NCBI RefSeq assembly: GCF_036621135.1
Contig: NZ_JAZIBG010000019.1
Location: 124,001-188,000, forward strand
Source: Aquincola agrisoli
Lineage (GTDB): Bacteria; Pseudomonadota; Gammaproteobacteria; Burkholderiales; Burkholderiaceae_C
Length of the DNA stretch: 64,000 nt
Reading direction: 5' to 3'
In this document: positions 55,852-63,959 of the stretch, one piece after another
Position numbering within the stretch: position 1 is the stretch's first letter
Layout of the letters: the number at the start of each line of letters is the position of its first letter
Translations under genes and position numbers: made by a program
The notes under the pieces: generated by a model
Seen by the model: only the letters and a program-made list of their open reading frames with translations
What the model was told of the DNA's origin: nothing
Databases searched by the model: none

Positions 55852-56946
55852 ATGTCCAGCCCCACCGAAACTGCGCTGCTCGAAGCCTTGAAGTCCGTCG
55901 TCGATCCGCATACCGGCCAGGACTTCGTTGCCACCAAGCAGCTGCGCAACCTGCGCGTCGACGGCGCCGACGTATCCTTCGATGTGCAGCTCGGCTACCC
56001 GGCGCAGAGCCTCTTTCCGGCGCTGCGCAAGGCGCTGGTGGCGGCGGCCCGGGCGGTGCCCGGCGTCGGCAACGTCAGCGTCAACCTGTCGAGCGCGGTC
56101 GTTGCGCACGCGGTGCAGCGCGGCGTGCAGCTGCTGCCGGGCGTGAAGAACGTGATCGCGGTGGCCTCGGGCAAGGGCGGCGTGGGCAAGAGCACCACCG
56201 CGGCCAACCTTGCCCTCGCGCTGGCAGCCGAAGGGGCGAGCGTCGGGGTGCTCGATGCGGACATCTATGGCCCGAGCCAGCCGATGATGCTGGGCATCGA
56301 CGGCCGCCCCGAGAGCCTGGACGGCAAGACCATGGAGCCGCTGCGCGGCCACGGCGTGCAGGTGATGTCCATTGGCTTCCTCGTCGAGCCCGACCAGGCC
56401 ATGATCTGGCGCGGACCGATGGTCACGCAGGCGCTGGACCAGCTGCTGCGGCAGACCAACTGGCAGGCGCTCGACTACCTGATCGTCGACATGCCGCCTG
56501 GCACCGGCGACATCCAGTTGTCGCTGTGCCAGCGCGTGCCGCTGACGGGCGCGGTGATCGTCACCACGCCCCAGGACATTGCGCTGCTCGATGCTCGCAA
56601 GGGCCTGAAGATGTTCGAGAAGGTCGGCGTGCCCATCCTCGGTGTCGTCGAGAACATGGCGGTGCACGTCTGCTCCAACTGCGGGCACGCGGAACACATC
56701 TTCGGTGCGGAAGGCGGCAAGAAGATGGCGGCGGAGTTCGGCATCGACTACCTCGGCGCGCTGCCGCTGAAGCTGTCGATCCGCGAGCAGGCCGATTCGG
56801 GCCGGCCCACCGTCGTCAGCGAGCCCGACGGCGAGGTAGCGGCGCTCTACAAGGCCGTGGCGCGCCGCGTGGCGGTGACGGTCGCCGGCAAGGCGAAGGA
56901 TTTTTCGTCCAAGTTCCCGACGATCACCGTCTCGAAGAACACCTGA
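55852..56946 (+). CDS. apbC: Mrp/ApbC iron-sulfur cluster carrier ATPase
   Basis: 364 residues. An N-terminal MIP18-like domain (~1-90: TALLEALKSVVDPHTGQDFV, SVNLSSAVVAHAVQRGVQ) is fused to a P-loop ATPase with deviant Walker A (ASGKGGVGKSTTAANLALAL, ~105), the DADIYGPSQPMMLG switch and the CxxC cluster site CSNCGH (~272). It assembles and transfers 4Fe-4S clusters in the cytoplasm. The ATG at 55852 is used; a TTG 24 bases upstream is possible. The gene converges with a small lipoprotein gene 14 bases away. Confidence 0.94.
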   Translation: MSSPTETALLEALKSVVDPHTGQDFVATKQLRNLRVDGADVSFDVQLGYPAQSLFPALRKALVAAARAVPGVGNVSVNLSSAVVAHAVQRGVQLLPGVKNVIAVASGKGGVGKSTTAANLALALAAEGASVGVLDADIYGPSQPMMLGIDGRPESLDGKTMEPLRGHGVQVMSIGFLVEPDQAMIWRGPMVTQALDQLLRQTNWQALDYLIVDMPPGTGDIQLSLCQRVPLTGAVIVTTPQDIALLDARKGLKMFEKVGVPILGVVENMAVHVCSNCGHAEHIFGAEGGKKMAAEFGIDYLGALPLKLSIREQADSGRPTVVSEPDGEVAALYKAVARRVAVTVAGKAKDFSSKFPTITVSKNT

Positions 56947-56960
56947 GCGCTCGGCGCGGG

Positions 56961-57368
56961 CTACCGCAGGAGCGCCGGCACGCGCAGGGTGCAGCGGCCG
57001 GCGGTGCACACCGCGCCCGGGTCGGGCACGATGGAGCAGGTCGACATGCGGCCCGACTCCTGCACGGCCGCGCTGCTGGCCTGCGTGTAGCGGGCCGCGG
57101 CTTGGGCGATGCGCGCGCCGTCGCCCTGCGCCGTCGACCAGGCCCACCAGGCCTGCGGCCCGCCGCAGGCCTTGCGCCCGACCGGCACCGTGCGGCACTG
57201 GACGTCTTCGGTGCAGGCGGCATCGCCGATCGCGGCGGCCAGGGCATCCCGTTCGGGCGCCGCGCCCGCGGCCCGCGGCGCGGCGGGACCGACGGCCGGT
57301 GCCGCGCAGGCGGCCAGCCCTGCGGCACCGAGGGCGGCCCAGGCCGCAAGCGCCATCAGCTGCTTCAT
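56961..57368 (-). CDS. Small cysteine-rich lipoprotein
   Basis: 135 residues. Lipoprotein signal MKQLMALAAWAALGAAGLAA then CAAP. The mature domain has conserved-looking cysteines (ACTEDVQCRTVPVGRKACGG, STCSIVPDPGAVC, RCTLRV), possibly three disulfides, and the PQAWWAWS block seen in several proteobacterial hypothetical lipoproteins. Function unknown. Its ATG overlaps the stop of the upstream Mpo1-like gene (4 bases), so the two are translated together. Confidence 0.75.
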   Translation of the reverse strand: MKQLMALAAWAALGAAGLAACAAPAVGPAAPRAAGAAPERDALAAAIGDAACTEDVQCRTVPVGRKACGGPQAWWAWSTAQGDGARIAQAAARYTQASSAAVQESGRMSTCSIVPDPGAVCTAGRCTLRVPALLR

Positions 57369-57892
57369 GCCGGGCTGTGCAGGTCGCGCAACGCCGTGGG
57401 GCCGGCGCGCCGCTCGATGTCGGCCAGCAGCGATCGGCAGTACCCGAGGGCGAAAAGCGCCTCCGCCGCGACGAACATCGGCCCGACGAGCAGGCCGGTG
57501 ATGTCGTCCACGAAAGCGGGCTTGCGGCCCTCGTAGTAATGGCCGATGAACTGGATCAGCCAGCCCAGCAGGAAGCTGCCGAGGCCCCAGCCCAGCCATT
57601 GAACGACGCTGCCGCCGGCCATGGCGTGGGCCAGCACCAGCAGGACGCCGTTCATCAGGCTGACCGCCGCACCCACCGCCAGGTGGCCCCGCGTGAGGTA
57701 CCAGAGTGTCGCCAGCGCCCAGGCCAGCCATGCCGGCGTCAGCGGCAGCAGCCCGGTCTCGACCTCGGGCCGCGCGAGCAGCACGCCGATGGCGAAGACG
57801 ATCAGCGGGATGCCGACGAAATGCGTCGCAATGTTGCGGGGGTCGCGGTGGAAGGTGGCGTAGTGCACCAAGAGATCGTTGGCCTTGCGCAT
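57365..57892 (-). CDS. Mpo1-like (DUF962) membrane protein
   Basis: 175 residues with four hydrophobic helices. N-terminal signature MRKANDLLVHYATFHRDPRN with IATHFVGIPLIVFAIGVLLA and, later, GWLIQFIGHYYEGRKPAFVD, including the His/Asn residues characteristic of the family (yeast Mpo1 is a 2-hydroxy fatty acid dioxygenase). The bacterial role is not established. Start is the ATG at 57892. Coupled with the downstream lipoprotein gene. Confidence 0.85.
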   Translation of the reverse strand: MRKANDLLVHYATFHRDPRNIATHFVGIPLIVFAIGVLLARPEVETGLLPLTPAWLAWALATLWYLTRGHLAVGAAVSLMNGVLLVLAHAMAGGSVVQWLGWGLGSFLLGWLIQFIGHYYEGRKPAFVDDITGLLVGPMFVAAEALFALGYCRSLLADIERRAGPTALRDLHSPA

Positions 57893-58019
57893 GGCGGTGT
57901 CTCCAGAAAACGTGTGCGTGATGGCGGTGACGATAGCAGCGCTGCGCTTCCGACGCGACCAGGAACTTCCTCGCCGTGTGCCGATCCGCCAGAACTTGCC
58001 TAGATGCGGGAGCGCATGG

Positions 58020-58613
58020 ATGTCCGACCGGGATTTGTTCGAAGTGTTCAACGCATCGGAGGGCCTGCACGGCGGCTGGCTGCTCCTGTTGCGGTGGCTG
58101 TCCAGCCATGTCGCCTGGATGGCGCTGGTGGCCGTGGGCGTCACGCTGGTGGTGGGGCCGGCGGCGGTGCGGCGATCGATGGCACGGGTGATGTTTGGGG
58201 CCGTGCTCGCCGCGGTGCTGGCGTTGCTGATCGCCCTGGTGTTCCCGCAGCCCCGGCCGGCCGATCTCTCGCTGGGCCACCAGTACCTGCATCCGCTGCT
58301 GCCGTCGGGGTTCCCGAGTGTGCACGTCACCGTGCTGTGGAGCCTCGCGTTCGGCGCCCTCGTGCTTCGGCCGACCCTGGCCGCCCTGGGCGGCGTCCTG
58401 CTGCCGCTGGGGTTGCTGGTGGGGTGGTCCCGCGTCTACCTGGGGGTCCAGTTCCCGTCGGACGTGCTGGCGTCGGCCTTGGTGGCCGCCTGCGCCGTCG
58501 GGATCGTGCACCTGCTGCGGCGGCCGATCGAGATCGAGCTCACCGGCCCGTTGATGCGTTCGATCGACGCCCGGACCGCCCGCTGGCGCCGCCTGCGCGC
58601 CCCGCGCCGCTGA
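58020..58613 (+). CDS. PAP2-family phosphatase (undecaprenyl-diphosphatase-like)
   Basis: 197 residues with about five membrane helices. Motif 1 is reduced to PQPRPADL, motif 2 is PSGFPSVHVTVLWSL, and motif 3 is SRVYLGVQFPSDVLASA with the catalytic His position replaced by a Pro-Ser-Asp context typical of BcrC-like enzymes. It probably dephosphorylates undecaprenyl diphosphate or another lipid phosphate on the periplasmic face. The start at 58020 begins MSDRDLFEVFNASEG. The dcd gene follows after 52 bases. Confidence 0.83.
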   Translation: MSDRDLFEVFNASEGLHGGWLLLLRWLSSHVAWMALVAVGVTLVVGPAAVRRSMARVMFGAVLAAVLALLIALVFPQPRPADLSLGHQYLHPLLPSGFPSVHVTVLWSLAFGALVLRPTLAALGGVLLPLGLLVGWSRVYLGVQFPSDVLASALVAACAVGIVHLLRRPIEIELTGPLMRSIDARTARWRRLRAPRR

Positions 58614-58665
58614 GCCGGGCCCGGGGCGCTGCCTACAATCCGGCCTTCTCAGGAGCAGCCCCCGC

Positions 58666-59235
58666 ATGAGCATCAAGAGCGACCGCTGGATTCGCCGCAT
58701 GGCCGAGCAGCACGGCATGATCGAGCCGTTCGAGCCCGGGCAGGTGCGCCAGTCCGCCGACGGCCACCGCATCGTCAGCTATGGCACCAGCAGCTACGGC
58801 TACGACATCCGCTGCGCGCCCGAGTTCAAGATCTTCACCAACATCAACTCGACGATCGTCGACCCGAAGAACTTCGACGAGAAGAGCTTCGTGGATTTCG
58901 AGGGCGACGTGTGCATCATCCCGCCCAACAGCTTCGCGCTGGCGCGCACGGTGGAGTACTTCCGCATTCCCCGCAACGTGCTCACTATTTGCCTGGGCAA
59001 GAGCACCTATGCACGTTGCGGCATCATCGTTAACGTCACCCCGTTCGAGCCCGAGTGGGAAGGCTACGTGACGCTGGAGTTCAGCAACACCACCCCGCTG
59101 CCTGCGAAGATCTACGCGGGCGAGGGATGTGCGCAGGTATTGTTCTTCGAGAGCGACGAGGTCTGCGAAACCAGCTACAAGGATCGCGGTGGCAAGTACC
59201 AGGGCCAGCGCGGCGTGACACTGCCGAAGGCCTAG
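58666..59235 (+). CDS. dcd: dCTP deaminase
   Basis: 189 residues. Cytoplasmic trimer converting dCTP to dUTP for thymidylate synthesis. Motifs: YGYDIRCAPEFKIFTN, FALARTVEYFRIPRNVLTIC, GKSTYARCGIIVNVTPFEPE and the end SYKDRGGKYQGQRGVTLPKA. Full length and typical; the catalytic Glu falls in FEPEWEGYVTLEFSN. AGGAGC lies 8 bases before the ATG. Confidence 0.96.
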   Translation: MSIKSDRWIRRMAEQHGMIEPFEPGQVRQSADGHRIVSYGTSSYGYDIRCAPEFKIFTNINSTIVDPKNFDEKSFVDFEGDVCIIPPNSFALARTVEYFRIPRNVLTICLGKSTYARCGIIVNVTPFEPEWEGYVTLEFSNTTPLPAKIYAGEGCAQVLFFESDEVCETSYKDRGGKYQGQRGVTLPKA

Positions 59236-59287
59236 GGCTTGCACCTTTCGCCCGCGGCGGTGATAACCCAGGCGGAAGGAGGCGACG

Positions 59288-60154
59288 ATGAAATGGGAAG
59301 GTGAGCGGCAGAGCAGCAACGTCGAAGATCGGCGTGCTGGCGGCGGTGGTGGCAGGCTCGGCGGGCGCAGCATCGGCCTGGGCGGCGTCGCCGTCGCGCT
59401 GGTGGCCGGCTGGATTTTCGGCATCAATCCCTTGACGATCCTCGGCTTGATGGAGGGCGGCGGCGGCGCGCCGACGACCCAGCAGGGCCCGGCCGCCGCG
59501 CCGCCGGCCACCGACCGCGCGGCGGCCTTCGTGTCCACCGTGCTGGCGGACACCGAAGACGTCTGGCGCGCCCAACTCCGTCGTGGCGGTGCGGAATACC
59601 GCGAGCCCAAGCTCGTGCTGTTCCGCGGCGCCGTGGGCACCGCCTGCGGAACGGGCCAGTCCGCGATGGGCCCGTTCTACTGCCCGGGCGACCAGAAGGT
59701 CTACATCGACCTCGATTTCTTCGATACCTTGCAGCAGCGGCTCGGCGCCCCGGGCGACTTTGCCCAGGCCTACGTCATCGCCCACGAGGTGGGCCACCAC
59801 GTGCAGAACCTGCTGGGCATCTCCGGCAAGGTCGATGCCATGCGCGGCAAGGTGTCGGAAGCGCAGATGAACGCGCTGTCGGTGCGGCTCGAACTGCAGG
59901 CGGACTGCTTGGCCGGCGTCTGGACGCACGATTCGCAGCAAGGCAAGGGCTGGCTCGAGCAGGGCGACGTCGAGGAGGCTCTGAACGCGGCCTCGCGCAT
60001 CGGCGACGACACCTTGCAGCGGCAGTCGCAGGGCACCGTGGTGCCCGAGAGCTTCACCCACGGCACCAGCGCGCAGCGTGTATCGTGGTTCAAGCGGGGG
60101 ATGACGTCCGGCAACATGAACGACTGCAATACCTTCGACGCACGCAATCTCTAG
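59288..60154 (+). CDS. ypfJ: Neutral zinc metallopeptidase (YpfJ family)
   Basis: 288 residues. N-terminal hydrophilic segment MKWEGERQSSNVEDRRAGGG, one membrane helix (~30-50, IGLGGVAVALVAGWIFGI), and a periplasmic metallopeptidase domain. The zinc motif is HEVGHHVQNLLG (~165), followed by SVRLELQADCLAGVWTHDSQ carrying a third ligand, and SFTHGTSAQRVSWFKRG. Size and motifs match the family; substrate unknown. GGAAGGAGG precedes the ATG. Confidence 0.9.
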   Translation: MKWEGERQSSNVEDRRAGGGGGRLGGRSIGLGGVAVALVAGWIFGINPLTILGLMEGGGGAPTTQQGPAAAPPATDRAAAFVSTVLADTEDVWRAQLRRGGAEYREPKLVLFRGAVGTACGTGQSAMGPFYCPGDQKVYIDLDFFDTLQQRLGAPGDFAQAYVIAHEVGHHVQNLLGISGKVDAMRGKVSEAQMNALSVRLELQADCLAGVWTHDSQQGKGWLEQGDVEEALNAASRIGDDTLQRQSQGTVVPESFTHGTSAQRVSWFKRGMTSGNMNDCNTFDARNL

Positions 60155-60173
60155 CAGGACAGAAGAGAGCTTC

Positions 60174-60566
60174 ATGCGTCACCTGGTGCGCTCCGCCGCC
60201 TTGATCGAGGCCTGGTTCGACATGCTGCCGCCGCAGCACCAGCCTGCTGCGCGCAGGCTGCAGGCCCTGGTGCTCGCGGCTTCGCCGTCGCTCGGGCAGG
60301 CGGTGAAGTGGGGCAACCTGATCTTCACCGTCAACCATTTCCACGCGCTGGCGATCGCGCCGTACAAGACGCACCTGCACCTGCAGGTGTTCCGGGGCGC
60401 GGCGCTGATGCACCGGTTTCCGATGCTGGAGGGCACCGGCCGCGGCCTGCGCCACCTCAAGTGGCGTTACAGCCAGCCGCTGGACGAGGAACTTATCGCG
60501 GATCTGGTGCTGGCCACCGTCGCGCTGATCCGCCAAGGCCCGCCCCCGGGGGCGGGCGAGGGCTGA
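60174..60566 (+). CDS. DUF1801 family protein
   Basis: 130 residues. YdhG-like fold: EAWFDMLPPQHQPAARRLQA, QAVKWGNLIFTVNHFHALAI, YKTHLHLQVFRGAALMHRFP, GRGLRHLKWR. Usually a small cytoplasmic protein of unknown function. The C-terminal PPPGAGEG is encoded by a GC palindrome that may serve as terminator. Its stop codon abuts the stop of flgN on the other strand. Confidence 0.75.
   Translation: MRHLVRSAALIEAWFDMLPPQHQPAARRLQALVLAASPSLGQAVKWGNLIFTVNHFHALAIAPYKTHLHLQVFRGAALMHRFPMLEGTGRGLRHLKWRYSQPLDEELIADLVLATVALIRQGPPPGAGEG
60538..60557. terminator. GC palindrome at the convergent DUF1801/flgN junction
   Basis: Perfect 20-base palindrome, GCCCGCCCCC then GGGGGCGGGC, in the last codons of the DUF1801 gene, 10 bases before the abutting stop codons of two converging genes. 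Probable bidirectional terminator stem; a real hairpin would need to open a few central bases as loop. Confidence 0.45.
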
Positions 60567-60971
60567 TCAGGCCTGCACGACGCCCGTGGAACTGCCGCGG
60601 TCGGCGGCGCCGTTGGCGCCGTAGAGGCTGGCGTTGTTGCCCTGGCCTGGCATCAGCGTGTCGATGGCGCGGTCCAGCGCCGCCGTGGCGCGGGCCAGGC
60701 TCTCGCGTTGTGCGGCCACACGGCCGCTGGCCTGAGCCAGCCGCTCGCGCAACGCAGGCGGCACGCCGCCCTGGCGGGCCGCCTGCGCAAAGCGGTTGAC
60801 CGCCGTGGCCAGCGAGCGGTGCAGTTCGCTGGCCTGCAACTCGATGGCGGAAGCGTTGCTGTCGTGCAGCGCCTGCCCCAGGCTCGTCAAATGCCGTTCC
60901 ACCGCAGCGAGCGCGACCTCCAGATCCAGGCTCTTCGACGAGGGACCGGCGGTGGTGGCGGGGTTCAGCAT
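60567..60971 (-). CDS. flgN: Flagellar chaperone FlgN
   Basis: 134 residues, helical, cytoplasmic chaperone for the hook-associated proteins FlgK and FlgL. Sequence is weakly conserved, as usual for FlgN; helices LEVALAAVERHLTSLGQALH and IELQASELHRSLATAVNRFA are seen. The call is supported by its place immediately downstream of flgM on the minus strand, the standard beta- and gammaproteobacterial order. It would share the sigma-28 promoter upstream of flgM. Confidence 0.82.
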   Translation of the reverse strand: MLNPATTAGPSSKSLDLEVALAAVERHLTSLGQALHDSNASAIELQASELHRSLATAVNRFAQAARQGGVPPALRERLAQASGRVAAQRESLARATAALDRAIDTLMPGQGNNASLYGANGAADRGSSTGVVQA

Positions 60972-61069
60972 GGTGACTTCGGGTTACAGGTGCTGCGAGG
61001 CGTGATGGGGCGAGCGCTGCCGGCGCACAGGGCGCCGCCAGCGCGGGTGGCGGGCGATGGGTGCAACGC

Positions 61070-61354
61070 TCAGCGCGCGTTGCGGTTCAGCAATTCCTGG
61101 GCGTTCGAGATGAGCTTGTCGGCGATCGCTTCGGCGTTGACCTGGAACTTGCCGTCGCGGATCGCCGCCGAGATGCGTTCGACCTTGGCGGCGTCGAACT
61201 CGGCACCCGTGTCGCCCAAAGACGTGGCGGTCGGCGACAGCGTGACCTGGGTGCTCGACTCCGGCGCAGACTTCTCGGTCTTGGCCGCGGGAGCCGGCGT
61301 GCGTTCGCCGGCAAGCGGCGTCAGCGCCTTGTTCTCGAGGGAACCGATCTTCAT
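61070..61354 (-). CDS. flgM: Anti-sigma-28 factor FlgM
   Basis: 94 residues. Intrinsically disordered N-terminal half (MKIGSLENKALTPLAGERTP) and the conserved C-terminal sigma-28-binding half (FDAAKVERISAAIRDGKFQV, NAEAIADKLISNAQELLN). It holds FliA inactive until the hook is complete and FlgM is exported. Preceded by a well-spaced sigma-28 promoter (61403-61429), giving the usual autoregulated loop. The flgN gene follows after 98 bases. Confidence 0.93.
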   Translation of the reverse strand: MKIGSLENKALTPLAGERTPAPAAKTEKSAPESSTQVTLSPTATSLGDTGAEFDAAKVERISAAIRDGKFQVNAEAIADKLISNAQELLNRNAR

Positions 61355-61402
61355 GGAGTGCTCCTGACAGCGGGGAGGGGCCGCCTTTTCAACATGGTCG
61401 TT

Positions 61403-61429
61403 GTATCGGTGGCCGCTGCCGCGACTTTA
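61403..61429 (-). promoter_or_regulatory. Sigma-28 (FliA) promoter of flgM-flgN
   Basis: On the minus strand: TAAAGTCG, 11 bases, ACCGATAC. This matches the FliA consensus TAAAGTTT-N11-GCCGATAA in spacing and in 12 or 13 of 16 positions. It lies 49 bases upstream of the flgM ATG, in the gap after flgA. Confidence 0.85.
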
Positions 61430-61451
61430 GGGCCTGCTCCCAGAATTTTCT

Positions 61452-62177
61452 TCAAAGGGTGATCTCCACCTGGCGTTCGGCGACGGCGACACCGCTCAGG
61501 ATGCGGCCCGAATCGGTGCGCACGCGCACGGATTGGCCTTCGATCCCCGCCGACATCGCCAAGGCTTCGCCCGCCACGCGGTAGCCGCTGCCCTGCGCGA
61601 CGACGCGCACGACCTCGCCTGCCGCGAACCATTGGCGTGCCCGCAGGTCGCGCTGGTGCAGGCCGTCGCCCGCGGCCAGCGGCCGGGCGAGCGTGCGCCC
61701 GAGGGCGATGCCTGCTTCCCGTACGGCCGGGGAGCCTTCGGCCGCGATGTCGATCTCGGCGGGCGCGAGGTCGCCGATCTCCAGGGTGGTGCCGGTGGCC
61801 AGCGCCCGCGTGGCGACCAGGGACTGCGCGAACACCTGTACCGTGATCGGCAGGTAGACGTTCCAGCGTGTCGGCCCCTGTAGGCAGCGCAGGCCGATCC
61901 GGGCCTTGCCCCACAGCCGCACGCCCGGCGGCAGGTAGGGCTGCACCTGCTGGCAGGGGGCGAGCCGCAGCCGAGGGTCGAGTTCCCCGAGTCCGATCTC
62001 CACCCGCATGCCCGGGACGGCGGCGCGCGAGGCCGCGGCCGCCAGTTCGCGCACCTGGCCCGCCAGCGCGGCGTCCACGCCGCGCGGTGCCTGCTGGGCA
62101 TGGGCCGGGGCGAGCAGGGCGATCCAGGCGGCCAGCAGCATCAGCATGAGCATCAGCGCGCGCGCAGCACCGCGCAC
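61452..62177 (-). CDS. flgA: Flagellar P-ring assembly chaperone FlgA
   Basis: About 241 residues. Periplasmic chaperone for FlgI. Signal peptide from a GTG at 62177 (VRGAARALMLMLMLLAAWIA to PAHA), chosen because the nearer ATGs (62153 onward) leave no basic n-region. The SAF/ChapFlgA domain follows: LAPCQQVQPYLPPGVRLWGK, RIGLRCLQGPTRWNVYLPIT, GTTLEIGDLAPAEIDIAAEG, IALGRTLARPLAAGDGLHQR and C-terminal SVRVRTDSGRILSGVAVAER. Divergent from flgB, with both promoters in 62178-62377. Confidence 0.9.
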   Translation of the reverse strand: MRGAARALMLMLMLLAAWIALLAPAHAQQAPRGVDAALAGQVRELAAAASRAAVPGMRVEIGLGELDPRLRLAPCQQVQPYLPPGVRLWGKARIGLRCLQGPTRWNVYLPITVQVFAQSLVATRALATGTTLEIGDLAPAEIDIAAEGSPAVREAGIALGRTLARPLAAGDGLHQRDLRARQWFAAGEVVRVVAQGSGYRVAGEALAMSAGIEGQSVRVRTDSGRILSGVAVAERQVEITL

Positions 62178-62377
62178 CCGTTGCGCGGCGGCGCTGCGGC
62201 AGGGTCGGTCCACTGCGGGGAAGGAGGCTTGTTCCACGGCGGCCAATGTAGGTTCGGCGGGCGGGCCCGCAGGCAGCGAAGTAGCCTCGATTGACCTTGC
62301 TATTCGCGCTGATCCGCAAGGGGGGGCTGTCGACAATGGCCGCACAGCCCGGCAGGCCTTGCCGCAGGGGACCTTGC

Positions 62378-62788
62378 ATGATTGATCGCCTCACCGACAC
62401 GCTGAACTTCCAGGCGCAGGCCTTGACGCTGCGCTCGGAGCGCCATCAGCTCATCGCCAGCAACATCGCCAACGCGGACACGCCGGGCTATGTGGCGCGC
62501 GACATGAACTTTTCGCAGGCTTTGCGCAGCGCCATCGGCGACCGCAGCGCGGCATCGCAGCTCAAGGCCACGGCCGCGGGCCACCTGCAGGCTTCGGGCG
62601 GCATGGCCGGCGGCCCCGAGATGCGCTACGCCGCCGCCAGCCAGACCAGCCTCGACAGCAACACGGTCGACATGGACCGCGAGCGCGCCACCTTCGTCGA
62701 CAACACCCTGAAGTACGAGGCCGCGCTGCGCTTCCTCGGCGGCAGTGTGCGCACGATGGTCGACGCGATCAAGGGCCAGGCGCAATGA
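62378..62788 (+). CDS. flgB: Flagellar basal-body rod protein FlgB
   Basis: 136 residues, proximal rod subunit. N-terminal rod signature SERHQLIASNIANADTPGYV and C-terminal helix VDNTLKYEAALRFLGGSVRT. Typical length. It is exported by the flagellar type III apparatus, so it has no cleaved signal peptide. First gene of flgBCDE; flgC starts 28 bases downstream. Confidence 0.95.
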   Translation: MIDRLTDTLNFQAQALTLRSERHQLIASNIANADTPGYVARDMNFSQALRSAIGDRSAASQLKATAAGHLQASGGMAGGPEMRYAAASQTSLDSNTVDMDRERATFVDNTLKYEAALRFLGGSVRTMVDAIKGQAQ

Positions 62789-62816
62789 CGCGGCGCGCGC
62801 GTCACGGGGAGCTCCC

Positions 62817-63260
62817 ATGAGCATGTTCCAGATCTTCAACGTGTCCGGCAGCGCGGTCAGCGCGCAGAGCCAGCGGCTCAACACCGTGGCCTCCAACCTG
62901 GCCAATGCCGACACCGTGGCGGGACCCGACGGCACCGCCTACAAGGCGCGCCAGGTGGTCTTCCAGACCGAGCTGATGGGGGCCCAGGCCGTGCAGGGCG
63001 GCTTGCCGCCCGACGGCGTGGCCGCTGCCGCCGGCGTGCGCGTGTCCACCGTGGTGGAGGACAACACGCCCGGCCGCCGCGTGCACGACCCGAAGAACCC
63101 GAGCGCCGACGGCGACGGCTACGTGACGTACAGCAACGTCAACGCGGTCGAGGAGATCGTCAACATGATCTCCGCCTCGCGTTCCTACCAGAACAACATC
63201 GAAGTCATGAACACCGCCAAGTCCCTGCTGCAGAAGACGCTGCAGATGGGCCAGGGCTGA
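62817..63260 (+). CDS. flgC: Flagellar basal-body rod protein FlgC
   Basis: 147 residues, proximal rod subunit. MSMFQIFNVSGSAVSAQSQR, then RLNTVASNLANADTVAGPDG (the rod-protein SNLAN box), VSTVVEDNTPGRRVHDPKNP, and the C-terminal helix YSNVNAVEEIVNMISASRSY. Standard order after flgB; flgD follows after 18 bases. Confidence 0.95.
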   Translation: MSMFQIFNVSGSAVSAQSQRLNTVASNLANADTVAGPDGTAYKARQVVFQTELMGAQAVQGGLPPDGVAAAAGVRVSTVVEDNTPGRRVHDPKNPSADGDGYVTYSNVNAVEEIVNMISASRSYQNNIEVMNTAKSLLQKTLQMGQG

Positions 63261-63278
63261 AGCTGAGGAACGTCCCCG

Positions 63279-63935
63279 ATGAGCACATCTCCTGTGGCCG
63301 GCGTCAGCTACGACGGCAACGGCTTCAACTACGGCGGCGCCACGACGACCAAGGAGTCCGACGGCAGCGACCGCTTCCTGAAGCTGCTCGTCGCCCAGAT
63401 GCAGAACCAGGATCCGCTGAACCCGATGGACAACGCGCAGGTGACGAGCCAGATCGCGCAGATCAACACCGTCACCGGCATCGAGAAGCTGAACACCACC
63501 GTCGACGGGCTGAACGCGCAGTTCGTCCAGATGCAGGCGCTGCAGGGCGCGACGCTCGTCGGCACCGACGTCATCGTCGCCGGCAACAAGCTGTCGACCA
63601 ACGACGCCGGCGTGGTCCAGGGCGGCTTCGACCTGGGCGGCGCCGCCGACTCGGTGAAGATCGAGATCCTCAGCGGCAGCGGGCAGCTGCTCGACACGGT
63701 CAACCTCGGCGCGCAGACAACGGGCCGCCACAGCTTCGACTGGAAGCCTCCCGAGGGCGTCGCCGCCTCCAACGGGCAGAGCTTCCGCGTCGTCGCCAAG
63801 AGCGGCGCCAGCACCGTGACCGCGACGCCGCTGATGCGCGACACGGTCGACGCCGTGAGCACCGGCGATTCCCTGCAACTGCAGCTCAGCCGCTCCGGCA
63901 CCGTGAAGTACACGGACATCAAAGCCTTCAACTGA
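63279..63935 (+). CDS. flgD: Flagellar hook-capping protein FlgD
   Basis: 218 residues; temporary cap that lets hook subunits polymerise. N-terminal conserved block DRFLKLLVAQMQNQDPLNPM with DNAQVTSQIAQINTVTGIEK, then the FlgD Tudor/Ig-like region (GGFDLGGAADSVKIEILSGS, GRHSFDWKPPEG). Exported without a cleaved signal. flgE begins 24 bases downstream. Confidence 0.95.
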   Translation: MSTSPVAGVSYDGNGFNYGGATTTKESDGSDRFLKLLVAQMQNQDPLNPMDNAQVTSQIAQINTVTGIEKLNTTVDGLNAQFVQMQALQGATLVGTDVIVAGNKLSTNDAGVVQGGFDLGGAADSVKIEILSGSGQLLDTVNLGAQTTGRHSFDWKPPEGVAASNGQSFRVVAKSGASTVTATPLMRDTVDAVSTGDSLQLQLSRSGTVKYTDIKAFN

Positions 63936-63959
63936 CGCCTCGACCCACAGGACCCCACC

